Made by a program: the position numbers and the translations under genes
Assembly: GCA_947629705.1 (NCBI GenBank)
Contig: CANREN010000005.1
Span: 36,352 to 100,351 of the forward strand
Length of the DNA: 64,000 nucleotides
Reading direction: 5' to 3'
Source: an uncultured Alistipes sp.
GTDB lineage: Bacteria; Bacteroidota; Bacteroidia; Bacteroidales; Rikenellaceae
Notes under the pieces: model-generated
Told to the model about the DNA's origin: nothing
Seen by the model: the letters and a program-made list of their open reading frames with translations, nothing else
Database searches by the model: none
Shown: piece after piece, positions 49,711-58,980 of the stretch
How the letters are laid out: each line of letters begins with the position of its first letter
How positions within the stretch are numbered: position 1 is the first letter of the stretch

Positions 49711-51927
49711 ATGAAGCGAATGCTGATGCCCGTCCTCGGGATGCTCGCGCTGACCGCGACCGCCCAGGACGAACCGTACCGCAATCCGGAACTCGCACCC
49801 GAAGTGCGTGCCGAAGATCTGCTGCATCGATTGACCCTCGGGGAGAAGATCGGATTGATGAAGGACGTTTCGTCGCCCGTCGACCGCCTGGGAATCCGTG
49901 CCTACAACTGGTGGAACGAGGCCTTGCACGGCGTGGGCCGGGCCGGATTGGCGACCGTCTTTCCGCAATCCATCGGCATGGCGGCCTCGTTCGACGAGGA
50001 ATTGGTCTGGCGCGTATTCGACGCCGTGAGCGACGAGGCCCGCGCCAAATTCCACGAGAGCCGCCGCAACGGCACCCATACCCGCTACCGCGGACTGACT
50101 TTTTGGACGCCCAATATCAACATCTTCCGCGATCCGCGCTGGGGGCGCGGACAGGAGACCTACGGCGAAGACCCCTATCTGACGGCCCGCATGGGCGTAG
50201 CCGTCGTGCGGGGGCTGCAGGGGCCCGATACGGCCCGCTTCGACAAGCTCCATGCCTGTGCCAAACATTTCGCCGTGCACTCCGGCCCCGAGTGGAACCG
50301 CCATTCGTTCGATGCCCGTATGGTCGATGCCCGCGATTTGTGGGAGACCTACCTGCCCGCTTTCAAGGCGTTGGTGCAGCAGGGCGGCGTCGAGGAGGTA
50401 ATGTGCGCCTACAACCGCTACGAGGGCGAGCCGTGCTGCGGGAGCAACCGGTTGTTGCACACCATTCTGCGCGACTTGTGGGGCTATCGGGGCATCGTCG
50501 TCAGCGACTGCAAGGCCATCAACGACTTCTACGAAACCGGCCATCACGAAACCCATCCCGATGCGGCCCATGCTTCGGCCGATGCGGTCCTCACCGGCAC
50601 CGACGTGGAGTGCGGAAACAGCTATCTTTCGTTGGCCCAGGCCGTCGAACAGGGGTTGATTACCGAAGCGCAGATCGACGTCAGCGTGCGCCGTCTGCTG
50701 CGGGCCCGTTTCGCCTTGGGCGAGATGGACGACGACAGCGTCGTGCCGTGGAGCCGCATCCCGACCTCCGTGATCGACTGTCCGGAACACCGCGCGCTGG
50801 CCTTGCGGATGGCGCGCGAAACGATGACGCTGCTGCAAAACCGCGATAATCTGCTTCCGCTGCGCCGCGAGGATGCCGCGCAGATCGTCGTCATGGGGCC
50901 GAACGCCGCCGATTCGATCATGCAGTGGGGCAACTACAACGGATTTCCGGCGCATACCGTTACCATTTTGGAGGGCATCCGGGCCAAGGCGGGCGCCGAA
51001 GTGCGCTATGTCGACGGCTGCGGGCTGATCGATCATCGCATTCCCGATTCGCCGGCCGATGCCGCGGCGCTGCTCCGCTCCGGCAAGGGCAGCTACCACA
51101 CCCGAACGGTCGAAGAGGCGGTCGCTGCGGTCGGCAATGCGCGGTACGTCATCTTCGTCGGGGGCATTTCGCCCGCCGTCGAGGGCGAGGAGATGAAGGT
51201 CGACTACCCGGGATTCCGCCGCGGCGATCGCACGGAGATCGAACTCCCTGCCGTGCAGCGCGAATTGATCGCCGCCCTGCACCGTGCGGGCAAGCGGATC
51301 GTCTATGTCAACTGCTCGGGATCGGCCGTCGCCCTCGAACCCGAGACGCACCATTGCGATGCGATTTTGCAGGCCTGGTACCCGGGGCAAGCCGGCGGCA
51401 CGGCCGTGGCCGATGTCCTCTTCGGCGACTGCAATCCTGCCGGACGTCTGCCCGTTACGTTCTACAAAGGGCTGTCGCAGCTGCCCGATTTCGAGGATTA
51501 CAGCATGAAAGGGCGCACGTATCGTTACTTCCGTGGCGAACCGCTCTTTCCGTTCGGATACGGATTGAGCTACACGACGTTCGCCTACGACAGGGCGGAA
51601 TTGTCGGCCGACCGCATCGCTGCGGGCGGCGAGGTGCGGCTGACGGTCGATCTGCGTAACAGCGGATCGCGCGACGGCGAGGAGGTCGTACAGGTCTATG
51701 TCCGTCGCAACGACGATGCCGACGGCCCGTCGAAAAGTTTGCGGGCGTTCCGGCGCGTGGCCGTTCCGGCGGGCGAACGGACGCAAGTCGTCTTCACGCT
51801 CGACCGTTCGGCCTTCGAGAGCTTCGATCCCGCCACCGCCACGATGCGCACGCTGCCGGGAAGCTATACGATCTACTATGGAGGCTCTTCGGCGACCGAC
51901 CGGATGTTGGAGCTCCAGTTGGAATAG
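49711..51927 (+). CDS. Secreted glycoside hydrolase family 3 enzyme (beta-glucosidase/xylosidase type)
   Basis: Signal peptide; LGIRAYNWWNEALHGVGRAG; NINIFRDPRWGRGQETYGEDP; GIVVSDCKAIND (catalytic Asp region); fibronectin III-like C-terminus. Confidence 0.95.
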   Translation: MKRMLMPVLGMLALTATAQDEPYRNPELAPEVRAEDLLHRLTLGEKIGLMKDVSSPVDRLGIRAYNWWNEALHGVGRAGLATVFPQSIGMAASFDEELVWRVFDAVSDEARAKFHESRRNGTHTRYRGLTFWTPNINIFRDPRWGRGQETYGEDPYLTARMGVAVVRGLQGPDTARFDKLHACAKHFAVHSGPEWNRHSFDARMVDARDLWETYLPAFKALVQQGGVEEVMCAYNRYEGEPCCGSNRLLHTILRDLWGYRGIVVSDCKAINDFYETGHHETHPDAAHASADAVLTGTDVECGNSYLSLAQAVEQGLITEAQIDVSVRRLLRARFALGEMDDDSVVPWSRIPTSVIDCPEHRALALRMARETMTLLQNRDNLLPLRREDAAQIVVMGPNAADSIMQWGNYNGFPAHTVTILEGIRAKAGAEVRYVDGCGLIDHRIPDSPADAAALLRSGKGSYHTRTVEEAVAAVGNARYVIFVGGISPAVEGEEMKVDYPGFRRGDRTEIELPAVQRELIAALHRAGKRIVYVNCSGSAVALEPETHHCDAILQAWYPGQAGGTAVADVLFGDCNPAGRLPVTFYKGLSQLPDFEDYSMKGRTYRYFRGEPLFPFGYGLSYTTFAYDRAELSADRIAAGGEVRLTVDLRNSGSRDGEEVVQVYVRRNDDADGPSKSLRAFRRVAVPAGERTQVVFTLDRSAFESFDPATATMRTLPGSYTIYYGGSSATDRMLELQLE

Positions 51928-51928
51928 A

Positions 51929-51976
51929 GACGAATAGCAAAGGGGTTCGCTGTTGGGACCCCCTTTGCTATTCGTC
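51929..51976. terminator. Bidirectional terminator shared by convergent GH3 and DAHP synthase genes
   Basis: gacgaatagcaaagggg...cccctttgctattcgtc. Confidence 0.7.
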
Positions 51977-53038
51977 GATCACCTCCATCTGCTGCCGGAC
52001 GGACTCTTCGTGCACGGCTTGCAGCACGCGCCGCATGAATCCGCCCTCCATGCCGAGCTCCTCGGCCTGCGCCGCCCGTCGGGCCAGCAACTCCTCGTAG
52101 CGGGCCGTCTGCAAAACGGGCATGGCATGTTCGCGTTTGTATCGTCCGATTTCGCGGGCTACGTGCATCCGTCGGGCCAGCAAATCCAACAGCCGATCGT
52201 CCAATTTGTCGATTTCGCCGCGCAGCGAATCGAGGCTTTCGGTCGTCGCGACGGTTTCGCGGATGACCAACCGGCGGCAAATCTCCGCCAACGCCCGGGG
52301 CGTCAGTTGCTGTGCCTTGTCGCTCCACGCCGCATCCGGATCGCAATGGGCCTCGACGATCAAGCCGTCGAATCCCAAATTCATCGCCTGCTGGGCCAAC
52401 GGCGCCACCGCGTCGCGCCGGCCGCCGATATGGCTCGGGTCGCAAAAGAGAGGCAGCTGCGGCAGGCGGCGGTGCAGCTCGATCGGCACGCTCCACAGGG
52501 GCAGATTGCGGTAGAGGCTCTTTTCGGCCGAGGTGAATCCGCGATGGATGGCTCCCAACCGCCGCAGACCGGCGTTGTAGAGCCGTTCGATGGCGCCGAT
52601 CCACAATTCGAGATCGGGGCTGACCGGATTTTTGATTAAGACGGGCGTGTCGGAGCCGTACCTTTGCAAGGCGTCGGCGATCTCCTGCACGGCGAACGGA
52701 TTGGCCGACGTGCGGGCGCCGATCCACAACAGGTCGACCCCGCCGTCCAAGGCCGCAGCCACGTGTTCGCGGTTGGCGACCTCCGTCGCGGTATACATGC
52801 CCGTCTCCCGCTTCACGCGGCGCAGCCAGGCGAGCCCCTCGGCACCGACGCCCTCGAATCCGCCCGGCTTGGTGCGGGGCTTCCACAGGCCGGCCCGAAA
52901 GATCCGGAATCCCGCAGCGGCCAGCTCGCGGGCGGTCTCGATGAGCTGCTCCTCGGTCTCGGCGCTGCAAGGCCCTGCGATCGTCAGGGGACGATGCGTC
53001 TCCACATCCGGGAAGAGTCGGGGCTGCAAATTTTCCAT
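51968..53038 (-). CDS. Bifunctional 3-deoxy-7-phosphoheptulonate synthase / chorismate mutase type II
   Basis: PLTIAGPCSAETEEQL...GLWKPRTKPGGFEGVGAEGL (DAHPS) plus C-terminal SLRGEIDKLDDRLLDLLARRMHVAREIGRYKREHAMPV (AroQ). Confidence 0.95.
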   Translation of the reverse strand: MENLQPRLFPDVETHRPLTIAGPCSAETEEQLIETARELAAAGFRIFRAGLWKPRTKPGGFEGVGAEGLAWLRRVKRETGMYTATEVANREHVAAALDGGVDLLWIGARTSANPFAVQEIADALQRYGSDTPVLIKNPVSPDLELWIGAIERLYNAGLRRLGAIHRGFTSAEKSLYRNLPLWSVPIELHRRLPQLPLFCDPSHIGGRRDAVAPLAQQAMNLGFDGLIVEAHCDPDAAWSDKAQQLTPRALAEICRRLVIRETVATTESLDSLRGEIDKLDDRLLDLLARRMHVAREIGRYKREHAMPVLQTARYEELLARRAAQAEELGMEGGFMRRVLQAVHEESVRQQMEVIDE

Positions 53039-53107
53039 AGTCTGCAAAAATAACGAAAAAACGCAAAAAAATCGCACGGATTTCCCGAATTATTCCGGAG
53101 ATTTTCC

Positions 53108-53115
53108 TATCTTTG
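53108..53115 (+). promoter_or_regulatory. -7 element TATCTTTG for mreB operon
   Basis: TAnnTTTG about 115 bp upstream of mreB ATG. Confidence 0.55.
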
Positions 53116-53228
53116 TCCCAGCATGTATATAGGGAATTGCGAACGGATACGAACGTGTCGGCTGTAAACGGGATACGACATCGCAGCAGACTGTTCGCTT
53201 GCATTTTTTTGTTGGTTGATAATACGTT

Positions 53229-54248
53229 ATGGGACTTTTTTCGCTGACTGAAGAGCTGGCCATCGACCTCGGAACGGCCAATACGCTGATTATTTATAAC
53301 GGGAAGGTCGTCGTCGACGAACCCTCCATCGTGGCGCTCGACGTGCATTCGGGCAAGCTCAAGGCCATCGGCCATGTGGCCCGTCAGATGCACGAGAAGA
53401 CCAATCCGAATATCAAGACCATCCGCCCGCTCAAGGACGGCGTGATCGCCGACTTCACGGCTACCGAAATGATGCTGCGCGGGATGATCCAGAAGGTCAA
53501 GGTCTCGGGCAAACTGTTCGCGCCGTCGCTCCGCATGGTGATCTGCATCCCGTCGGGTTCGACCAACGTCGAAATCCGCGCCGTGCGCGATTCGGCGGAA
53601 CATGCCGGCGGCCGCGAGGTCTGCATGATCTACGAACCGATGGCTGCCGCACTCGGGGCCGGACTGGATGTCGAAGCGCCCGAAGGCAACATGGTCATCG
53701 ATATCGGCGGCGGCACGTCGGAGATCGCCTGCATCTCGTTGGGCGGCATCGTCTGCTCGGAGAGCATCAACATTGCGGGCGACGTCTTTACCAACGACAT
53801 CCAGACCTACGTGCGCCAGCAGCACAATATCCGGATCGGCGAACGAACGGCCGAAGCCATCAAGTGCGCCATCGGCGCCGCCTGCTCCGACCTGGAGGAG
53901 GAGCCCGAAGATTTCGTCGTTACGGGCCCCAACATGCTGTCCGCCCTTCCGCAAACCGTATCGCTCTCGTACAGCGAAATCGCCTATGCGCTGGAGAAGT
54001 CGTTGTCCAAGATCGATATGGCCCTGATGAAAGTGCTCGAATCGATGCCGCCCGAACTCTATACCGATATCGTGAAAAACGGCATCTACCTCGCCGGCGG
54101 CGGGGCGCTGCTCAAAGGACTCGACCGTCGACTGAACGAAAAGACCGCCATACCGTTCCATATCGCCGAAGACCCGCTGCGGGCCATCGCCCGCGGCACG
54201 GGCATCGCCCTGAAGAACATCAACCGGTTTTCGTTCCTCATGAAGTAG
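53229..54248 (+). CDS. mreB: Rod shape-determining protein MreB
   Basis: MGLFSLTEELAIDLGTANTLIIYNGKVVVDEPSIVALD...VIDIGGGTSEIACISLGGIV. Confidence 0.97.
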   Translation: MGLFSLTEELAIDLGTANTLIIYNGKVVVDEPSIVALDVHSGKLKAIGHVARQMHEKTNPNIKTIRPLKDGVIADFTATEMMLRGMIQKVKVSGKLFAPSLRMVICIPSGSTNVEIRAVRDSAEHAGGREVCMIYEPMAAALGAGLDVEAPEGNMVIDIGGGTSEIACISLGGIVCSESINIAGDVFTNDIQTYVRQQHNIRIGERTAEAIKCAIGAACSDLEEEPEDFVVTGPNMLSALPQTVSLSYSEIAYALEKSLSKIDMALMKVLESMPPELYTDIVKNGIYLAGGGALLKGLDRRLNEKTAIPFHIAEDPLRAIARGTGIALKNINRFSFLMK

Positions 54249-54267
54249 CGGGGGAGGGGGTCGGAAC

Positions 54268-55182
54268 GTGTACAAGCTGATCGAATTCATACGCAACACC
54301 TATGTCGTCGTGCTCTTCGTTCTGTTCGAGGCGATCGCGATCGGCCATTATGCCCGTTCGACCCACTATACACGTGCCCGCTTGTTAGCCAAGGCGACGC
54401 GGGTCGTCGGCACGGGCCATGAGGCGCTGGCCGGTGTCCGCAGCTATTTCCGGCTGGAGCGCGAAAACCGCGAATTGCTCGAATATGCCGCCGCGTTGCA
54501 GGAGCGTCTCGCGTGTTATGAGGCTTCCTGTGAGGCTCCGGTTCCGGCCGTGCCCTCCGTTCTTCGTGCGGCGGCGGATGCGGCGGATGCCGAGGGCGCA
54601 GATTCGCTTCGGACGCGCCGGTTCGAGGAGGCCGGTCCGATCCTCGACGACGGGCGGTACCGCACTTCGACGGCCGCCGTTATCTCGAATACGATCAACA
54701 AATCCGAAAATTTCCTCGTTCTGAATCGCGGCATCCGCGACGGCGTGAAGCGGGAGATGGCCGTGCTTTCGTCGGGCGGGGCGATCGTGGGCTATGTCGT
54801 CGACTGCACGGAACGCTATGCCGTCGTTCTCTCGGTTCTCAGCAGTTCGTTCCGGACGGGCGGCAAATTGAGTGATTCGGGCTACTTCGGCCAAATCTAT
54901 TGGGACGGAGCCGACCAGCATACGGTGCTGTTGGGCGATCTGTCGAAATACGCCGATCCGCAGCCCGGACAGGAGGTGGTAACGACCGGTTCGCTCTTCT
55001 TCCCCGATGGCATCGCGATCGGACGGGTGATCGATGCCCAGCTGGACGAAACGGGCACGACCTACACGGCCCGCGTGGAATTGGCGGCCCGTCTGTCGGG
55101 GCTTTCGCACGTCGTATTGGTCGAGAACCGCGACATCGACGAAATCCGGCAGCTCCTGAAAAGCGACAAAATCCATCCCTGA
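54268..55182 (+). CDS. mreC: Rod shape-determining protein MreC
   Basis: MYKLIEFIRNTYVVVLFVLFEAIAIGHYARS...; between mreB and mreD. Confidence 0.92.
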   Translation: MYKLIEFIRNTYVVVLFVLFEAIAIGHYARSTHYTRARLLAKATRVVGTGHEALAGVRSYFRLERENRELLEYAAALQERLACYEASCEAPVPAVPSVLRAAADAADAEGADSLRTRRFEEAGPILDDGRYRTSTAAVISNTINKSENFLVLNRGIRDGVKREMAVLSSGGAIVGYVVDCTERYAVVLSVLSSSFRTGGKLSDSGYFGQIYWDGADQHTVLLGDLSKYADPQPGQEVVTTGSLFFPDGIAIGRVIDAQLDETGTTYTARVELAARLSGLSHVVLVENRDIDEIRQLLKSDKIHP

Positions 55183-55185
55183 CCC

Positions 55186-55704
55186 ATGTACCGCATCTTT
55201 CCCTATATCGCGCTCTTCGTCGTAACGATTCTCGTGCAGGTCTTCCTGCTCGACAATCTCTCCATCAGCATCTATTTCGCGCCGATGATCTACCTTGCGC
55301 TCCTGCTGCTGCTGCCGCTCGACATGCCGCATATCGGACTGCTCGCTGCGGGGTTGGTTACGGGCTGGATGATGGACGGCACGATGGGAACCGACGGATT
55401 GAACGTCATCGCCACCTTGCCTGTCGCTTTCCTGCGTCCATGGATCATCGGGCTCTTCTACACGCGCGAGGATCCGCGCGAAGGCGGTATCCCCTCGGCG
55501 GCCCGATTCGGCAAGGTCAAATTCATCCGCTATATAGCAGTGTGTGTCTTGTTGCATCACTCGCTGTTCTTCTCGTTCGAAGCGCTGTCGTGGGTTCATG
55601 CGGCCCGTACGCTCCTGCGCATCGTCGTCAGCGGAGCCGCCTCGGTCTACTTCATCTGGCTGACCGCCCGATTGTTCACTCTCAAACTCACCGTGCGCGT
55701 ATGA
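55186..55704 (+). CDS. mreD: Rod shape-determining protein MreD
   Basis: Multi-TM protein between mreC and PBP2. Confidence 0.88.
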   Translation: MYRIFPYIALFVVTILVQVFLLDNLSISIYFAPMIYLALLLLLPLDMPHIGLLAAGLVTGWMMDGTMGTDGLNVIATLPVAFLRPWIIGLFYTREDPREGGIPSAARFGKVKFIRYIAVCVLLHHSLFFSFEALSWVHAARTLLRIVVSGAASVYFIWLTARLFTLKLTVRV

Positions 55705-57527
55705 TCGACAACCGAGAGGGATTGGCCCGTATGCGTACATTGCAGCTCATCGTGTTCTGCATCTTCGCCCTCTTGGCCGGGCGGCTGTTCTACATTCAGC
55801 TGGTCGACCCGCGTTACGGCGAACTGGCCCGTATCAATACCTTGCGGCGGGTGGTGCAGTATCCGGCGCGCGGCGAGGTATTCGACCGCAACGGCGAATA
55901 TTTGGTGCAGAGCCGCGCGTGCTACGACCTGATGGCCGTCTACAAAGAACTGGATCGCAAGGGGTTCGATACGGCCCGATTCTGTGCCGTTACGGGTATC
56001 GCAATCCACCGGCTGCGCCGCGGATTGGCGGATGCCAGCGTGTCGCCCCGCGTGCCGACGGTCATCGCGAAATACCTCTCGAAAGAGGACAAACTGCGCT
56101 TCGACGAGTGCAATTTCACGGGATTCTACACCGTCTACCGCACCATCCGCGAATATCCGCGGAAGATCGGCGGCAATCTGCTGGGCTATGTGGGCGAGGT
56201 CAACGACAATATCGTCAAAAACAATCCCGAATACCGTCCGGGCGACTACATCGGCATGAGCGGCGTGGAGCGATCCTACGAAAAGCTGCTCAAAGGGCGC
56301 AAAGGCGTCAAGGTGCAGCAGGTGGACAACCACGGCGTCGTCAAGGATTCCTACATGAACGGGCGTTACGATTCGCTGCCGGAGGCGGGAACCTATTTGG
56401 TCAGCACCATCGACGCACGGCTGCAGCTGTTGGGCGAGGAGCTCATGCGCGGCAAGGTGGGTGCGGCTGTGGCCATCGAACCGGCTACGGGCGAGATTCT
56501 GATGATGGTCTCGTCGCCCTCCTACGATCCCGACGAACTGTTGGGCCGCGAGCGCGGCAACAATTATATGCGTCTGTTGCACGACAAGCGGCATCCGCTT
56601 TTCAATCGTGCCGTAATGGCGAGGTATCCGCCCGGGTCGACCTTCAAATTGGTGCAGGGGCTGATCGGACAGCAGGAGGGCGTGCTCAAACCGTCGGATC
56701 GCCATCCGTGCAATATGGGCTACCGTGCCGGCAAACTGAAGATGGCCTGCCACTCCCACGCCTCGCCGCTCGACCTGCGGTTCGCTGTGGCGACCTCGTG
56801 CAATGCCTATTTCTGTTACGTGTTCCGCGATATCCTCGAAAATCCGAAATACGGCAGCCCGAAGAAAGGGTTCGAGGTGTGGCGCGAGTACGTCGAGAGT
56901 TTCGGATTCGGCCACAAGTTAGGTTCCGATTTCCTCGACGAAGGCACGGGATACATCCCCGAGCGGAGTTTCTACGATCGGCGTTACCGCGGTTCGTGGA
57001 ATGCGCTGACGGTGCTTTCGCTCTCGATCGGCCAGGGCGAATTGGGATGCACGCCGCTGCAGCTGGCCAATCTGGCCTGCATCGTCGCCAACCGCGGCTA
57101 CTACTACATTCCCCATATCATCAAGAAGATCGAAGGATGCGACTCGATCGACCGGCGTTTCTACGAACGCCACTATACCAAGGTCGACGCGAAGTATTTC
57201 GAACCGATCGTCGAGGGCATGTGGAACGGCGTGAACGTCGCCGGCACCTCGTGGTTGGCCAAACTGCCCGGACTCGACGTCTGCGGAAAGACCGGTACGG
57301 CCCAGAATCCCGACGGCCGCGACCACTCGACCTTCCTGTCGTTCGCTCCGAAGGACAATCCGCGCATCGCCATTTCGGTCTATGTCGAACACGGCGGTTT
57401 CGGCGCCTCGACCGCCTTGCCGATCGCCAGTCTGTTGGAAGAGTACTACCTGACCGACACGATCCGCCGGCCCGAACTGTTGCAATATGTCAAAAACATC
57501 CAACTGCCGAACTATGTCCAGCCTTGA
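55701..57527 (+). CDS. mrdA: Penicillin-binding protein 2
   Basis: MIDNREGLARMRTLQLIVFCIFALLAGRLFYIQLVDPRY...; PPGSTFKL, SCNAYF, CGKTGTAQNP motifs. Confidence 0.95.
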   Translation: MIDNREGLARMRTLQLIVFCIFALLAGRLFYIQLVDPRYGELARINTLRRVVQYPARGEVFDRNGEYLVQSRACYDLMAVYKELDRKGFDTARFCAVTGIAIHRLRRGLADASVSPRVPTVIAKYLSKEDKLRFDECNFTGFYTVYRTIREYPRKIGGNLLGYVGEVNDNIVKNNPEYRPGDYIGMSGVERSYEKLLKGRKGVKVQQVDNHGVVKDSYMNGRYDSLPEAGTYLVSTIDARLQLLGEELMRGKVGAAVAIEPATGEILMMVSSPSYDPDELLGRERGNNYMRLLHDKRHPLFNRAVMARYPPGSTFKLVQGLIGQQEGVLKPSDRHPCNMGYRAGKLKMACHSHASPLDLRFAVATSCNAYFCYVFRDILENPKYGSPKKGFEVWREYVESFGFGHKLGSDFLDEGTGYIPERSFYDRRYRGSWNALTVLSLSIGQGELGCTPLQLANLACIVANRGYYYIPHIIKKIEGCDSIDRRFYERHYTKVDAKYFEPIVEGMWNGVNVAGTSWLAKLPGLDVCGKTGTAQNPDGRDHSTFLSFAPKDNPRIAISVYVEHGGFGASTALPIASLLEEYYLTDTIRRPELLQYVKNIQLPNYVQP

Positions 57528-58965
57528 CCGACGCCCCGCCCGCCTCTTCGAGGGAATCGACGGCATCGCCGTCTTGCTCTATGTGCTGATCGTGCTGGTC
57601 GGATGTCTCTCCATTACATCGGCGTCGTACGACGATACGGTGGGCGGCGGACTCTTTTCGTTCTCGCACTTCTACATGAAGCAGGCGGTCTGGGTCGCTG
57701 TGGCATGGACGGCAGCCGTCGCCGTACTGCTGCTCGACGAACGATTCTACCACATGTTCGCATGGCCGGCCTACGTCGCGGGGATCGCGATGCTCGTGGC
57801 CGCGCTGCTGTTCGGGCGTGAGGTCAACGGCGCCAAGGCGTGGTTCGAATTCGGATCGTTCCGGATACAGCCGGTCGAATTCGTCAAGATCGCTACGAGC
57901 CTCGCCCTCGCCCGCGTGATGAGCGCCTATTCGTTTTCGGTCAACCGCCCGGGCCACCTGTTGAAGGTCGCTTTGGTCATCTGCCTGCCGTTGAGCATCA
58001 TCGTCCTGCAAAACGATACCGGTTCGGGCATCGTGCTCGGTTCGTTCCTCTTCGTCCTCTACCGCGAGGGGCTCAACAAATGGCTCTGCGTGCCGATTCT
58101 GTTGATTGCGACCCTCTTCATCATCTCGTTTCTGTTGACGCCCATGACCCTGCTCGTGCTCTCCATCGTGGTCTGCACGCTCTGCGACGCGATCCTGAAC
58201 AGAGCATGGAAATCGCGCATCATCTATTTGGCTTCGCTCGCATTCGCGAGCATCGTGCTCCAAGCGGCGGCGGCCTATTTTGCACCCGGGGCGATGACCC
58301 TCTATCATTCGCTGCTGACCGTAACGATCGCATCGTTGATCGCCGTGGCCGTCTACGCCTACCGCAATACGCTCAACAATACCTATATTATTATCTCCAT
58401 GTTCATCGGCATGATGATCTTTTTCCCGACGACCAACTACATTTTCAACTCCATCCTGAAGGAGCATCAGCAAAAGCGCATCGAGAGTTTCCTGGGCATC
58501 ATCAACGACCCGCGCGGCATCGATTACAACGTCAACCAGTCGAAAATCGCCATCGGGTCGGGCGGCTTCATCGGCAAAGGATTCATGGAGGGCACCCAGA
58601 TCCGCTACGGATTCGTCCCCGAACGCCACACCGACTTCATCTTCTGCACGGTCGGCGAGGAGTGGGGGTTCGTCGGTACGATGCTCGTGCTGGCGCTGTT
58701 CTGCCTCTTGATTCTGCGCCTGATGCGGATGGGCGAACGGCAGGAGGAGCCCTTCGGCCGCATCTATTGTTATTGCGTGGCGTCGATTCTGCTGTTCCAT
58801 GTGCTGGTCAATGTCGGCATGACCATCGGATTGGTTCCCGTGATGGGTATCCCGCTGCCGTTGGTGAGCTACGGCGGTTCGTCGTTGATCGCCTTCACAC
58901 TGTTGATTTTCATCGCCATACGGCTCGATGCCGCGACCCGTCAATTCTCCTTGAATAAATTCTGA
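57514..58965 (+). CDS. rodA: Rod shape-determining protein RodA (SEDS family)
   Basis: Multi-TM SEDS signature, GLVPVMGIPLPLVSYGGSSLIAF at C-terminus. Confidence 0.95.
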   Translation: MSSLDRRPARLFEGIDGIAVLLYVLIVLVGCLSITSASYDDTVGGGLFSFSHFYMKQAVWVAVAWTAAVAVLLLDERFYHMFAWPAYVAGIAMLVAALLFGREVNGAKAWFEFGSFRIQPVEFVKIATSLALARVMSAYSFSVNRPGHLLKVALVICLPLSIIVLQNDTGSGIVLGSFLFVLYREGLNKWLCVPILLIATLFIISFLLTPMTLLVLSIVVCTLCDAILNRAWKSRIIYLASLAFASIVLQAAAAYFAPGAMTLYHSLLTVTIASLIAVAVYAYRNTLNNTYIIISMFIGMMIFFPTTNYIFNSILKEHQQKRIESFLGIINDPRGIDYNVNQSKIAIGSGGFIGKGFMEGTQIRYGFVPERHTDFIFCTVGEEWGFVGTMLVLALFCLLILRLMRMGERQEEPFGRIYCYCVASILLFHVLVNVGMTIGLVPVMGIPLPLVSYGGSSLIAFTLLIFIAIRLDAATRQFSLNKF

Positions 58966-58980
58966 ACGCGATATTCCGCC

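Noticed and set aside
49702-51786. 694-aa minus-strand ORF opposite GH3
   Set aside because: Antisense artefact of a GC-rich coding region.
51876-54299. 807-aa minus-strand ORF covering mreB and DAHP synthase in another frame
   Set aside because: Overlaps strongly supported genes on both strands; not protein-like.
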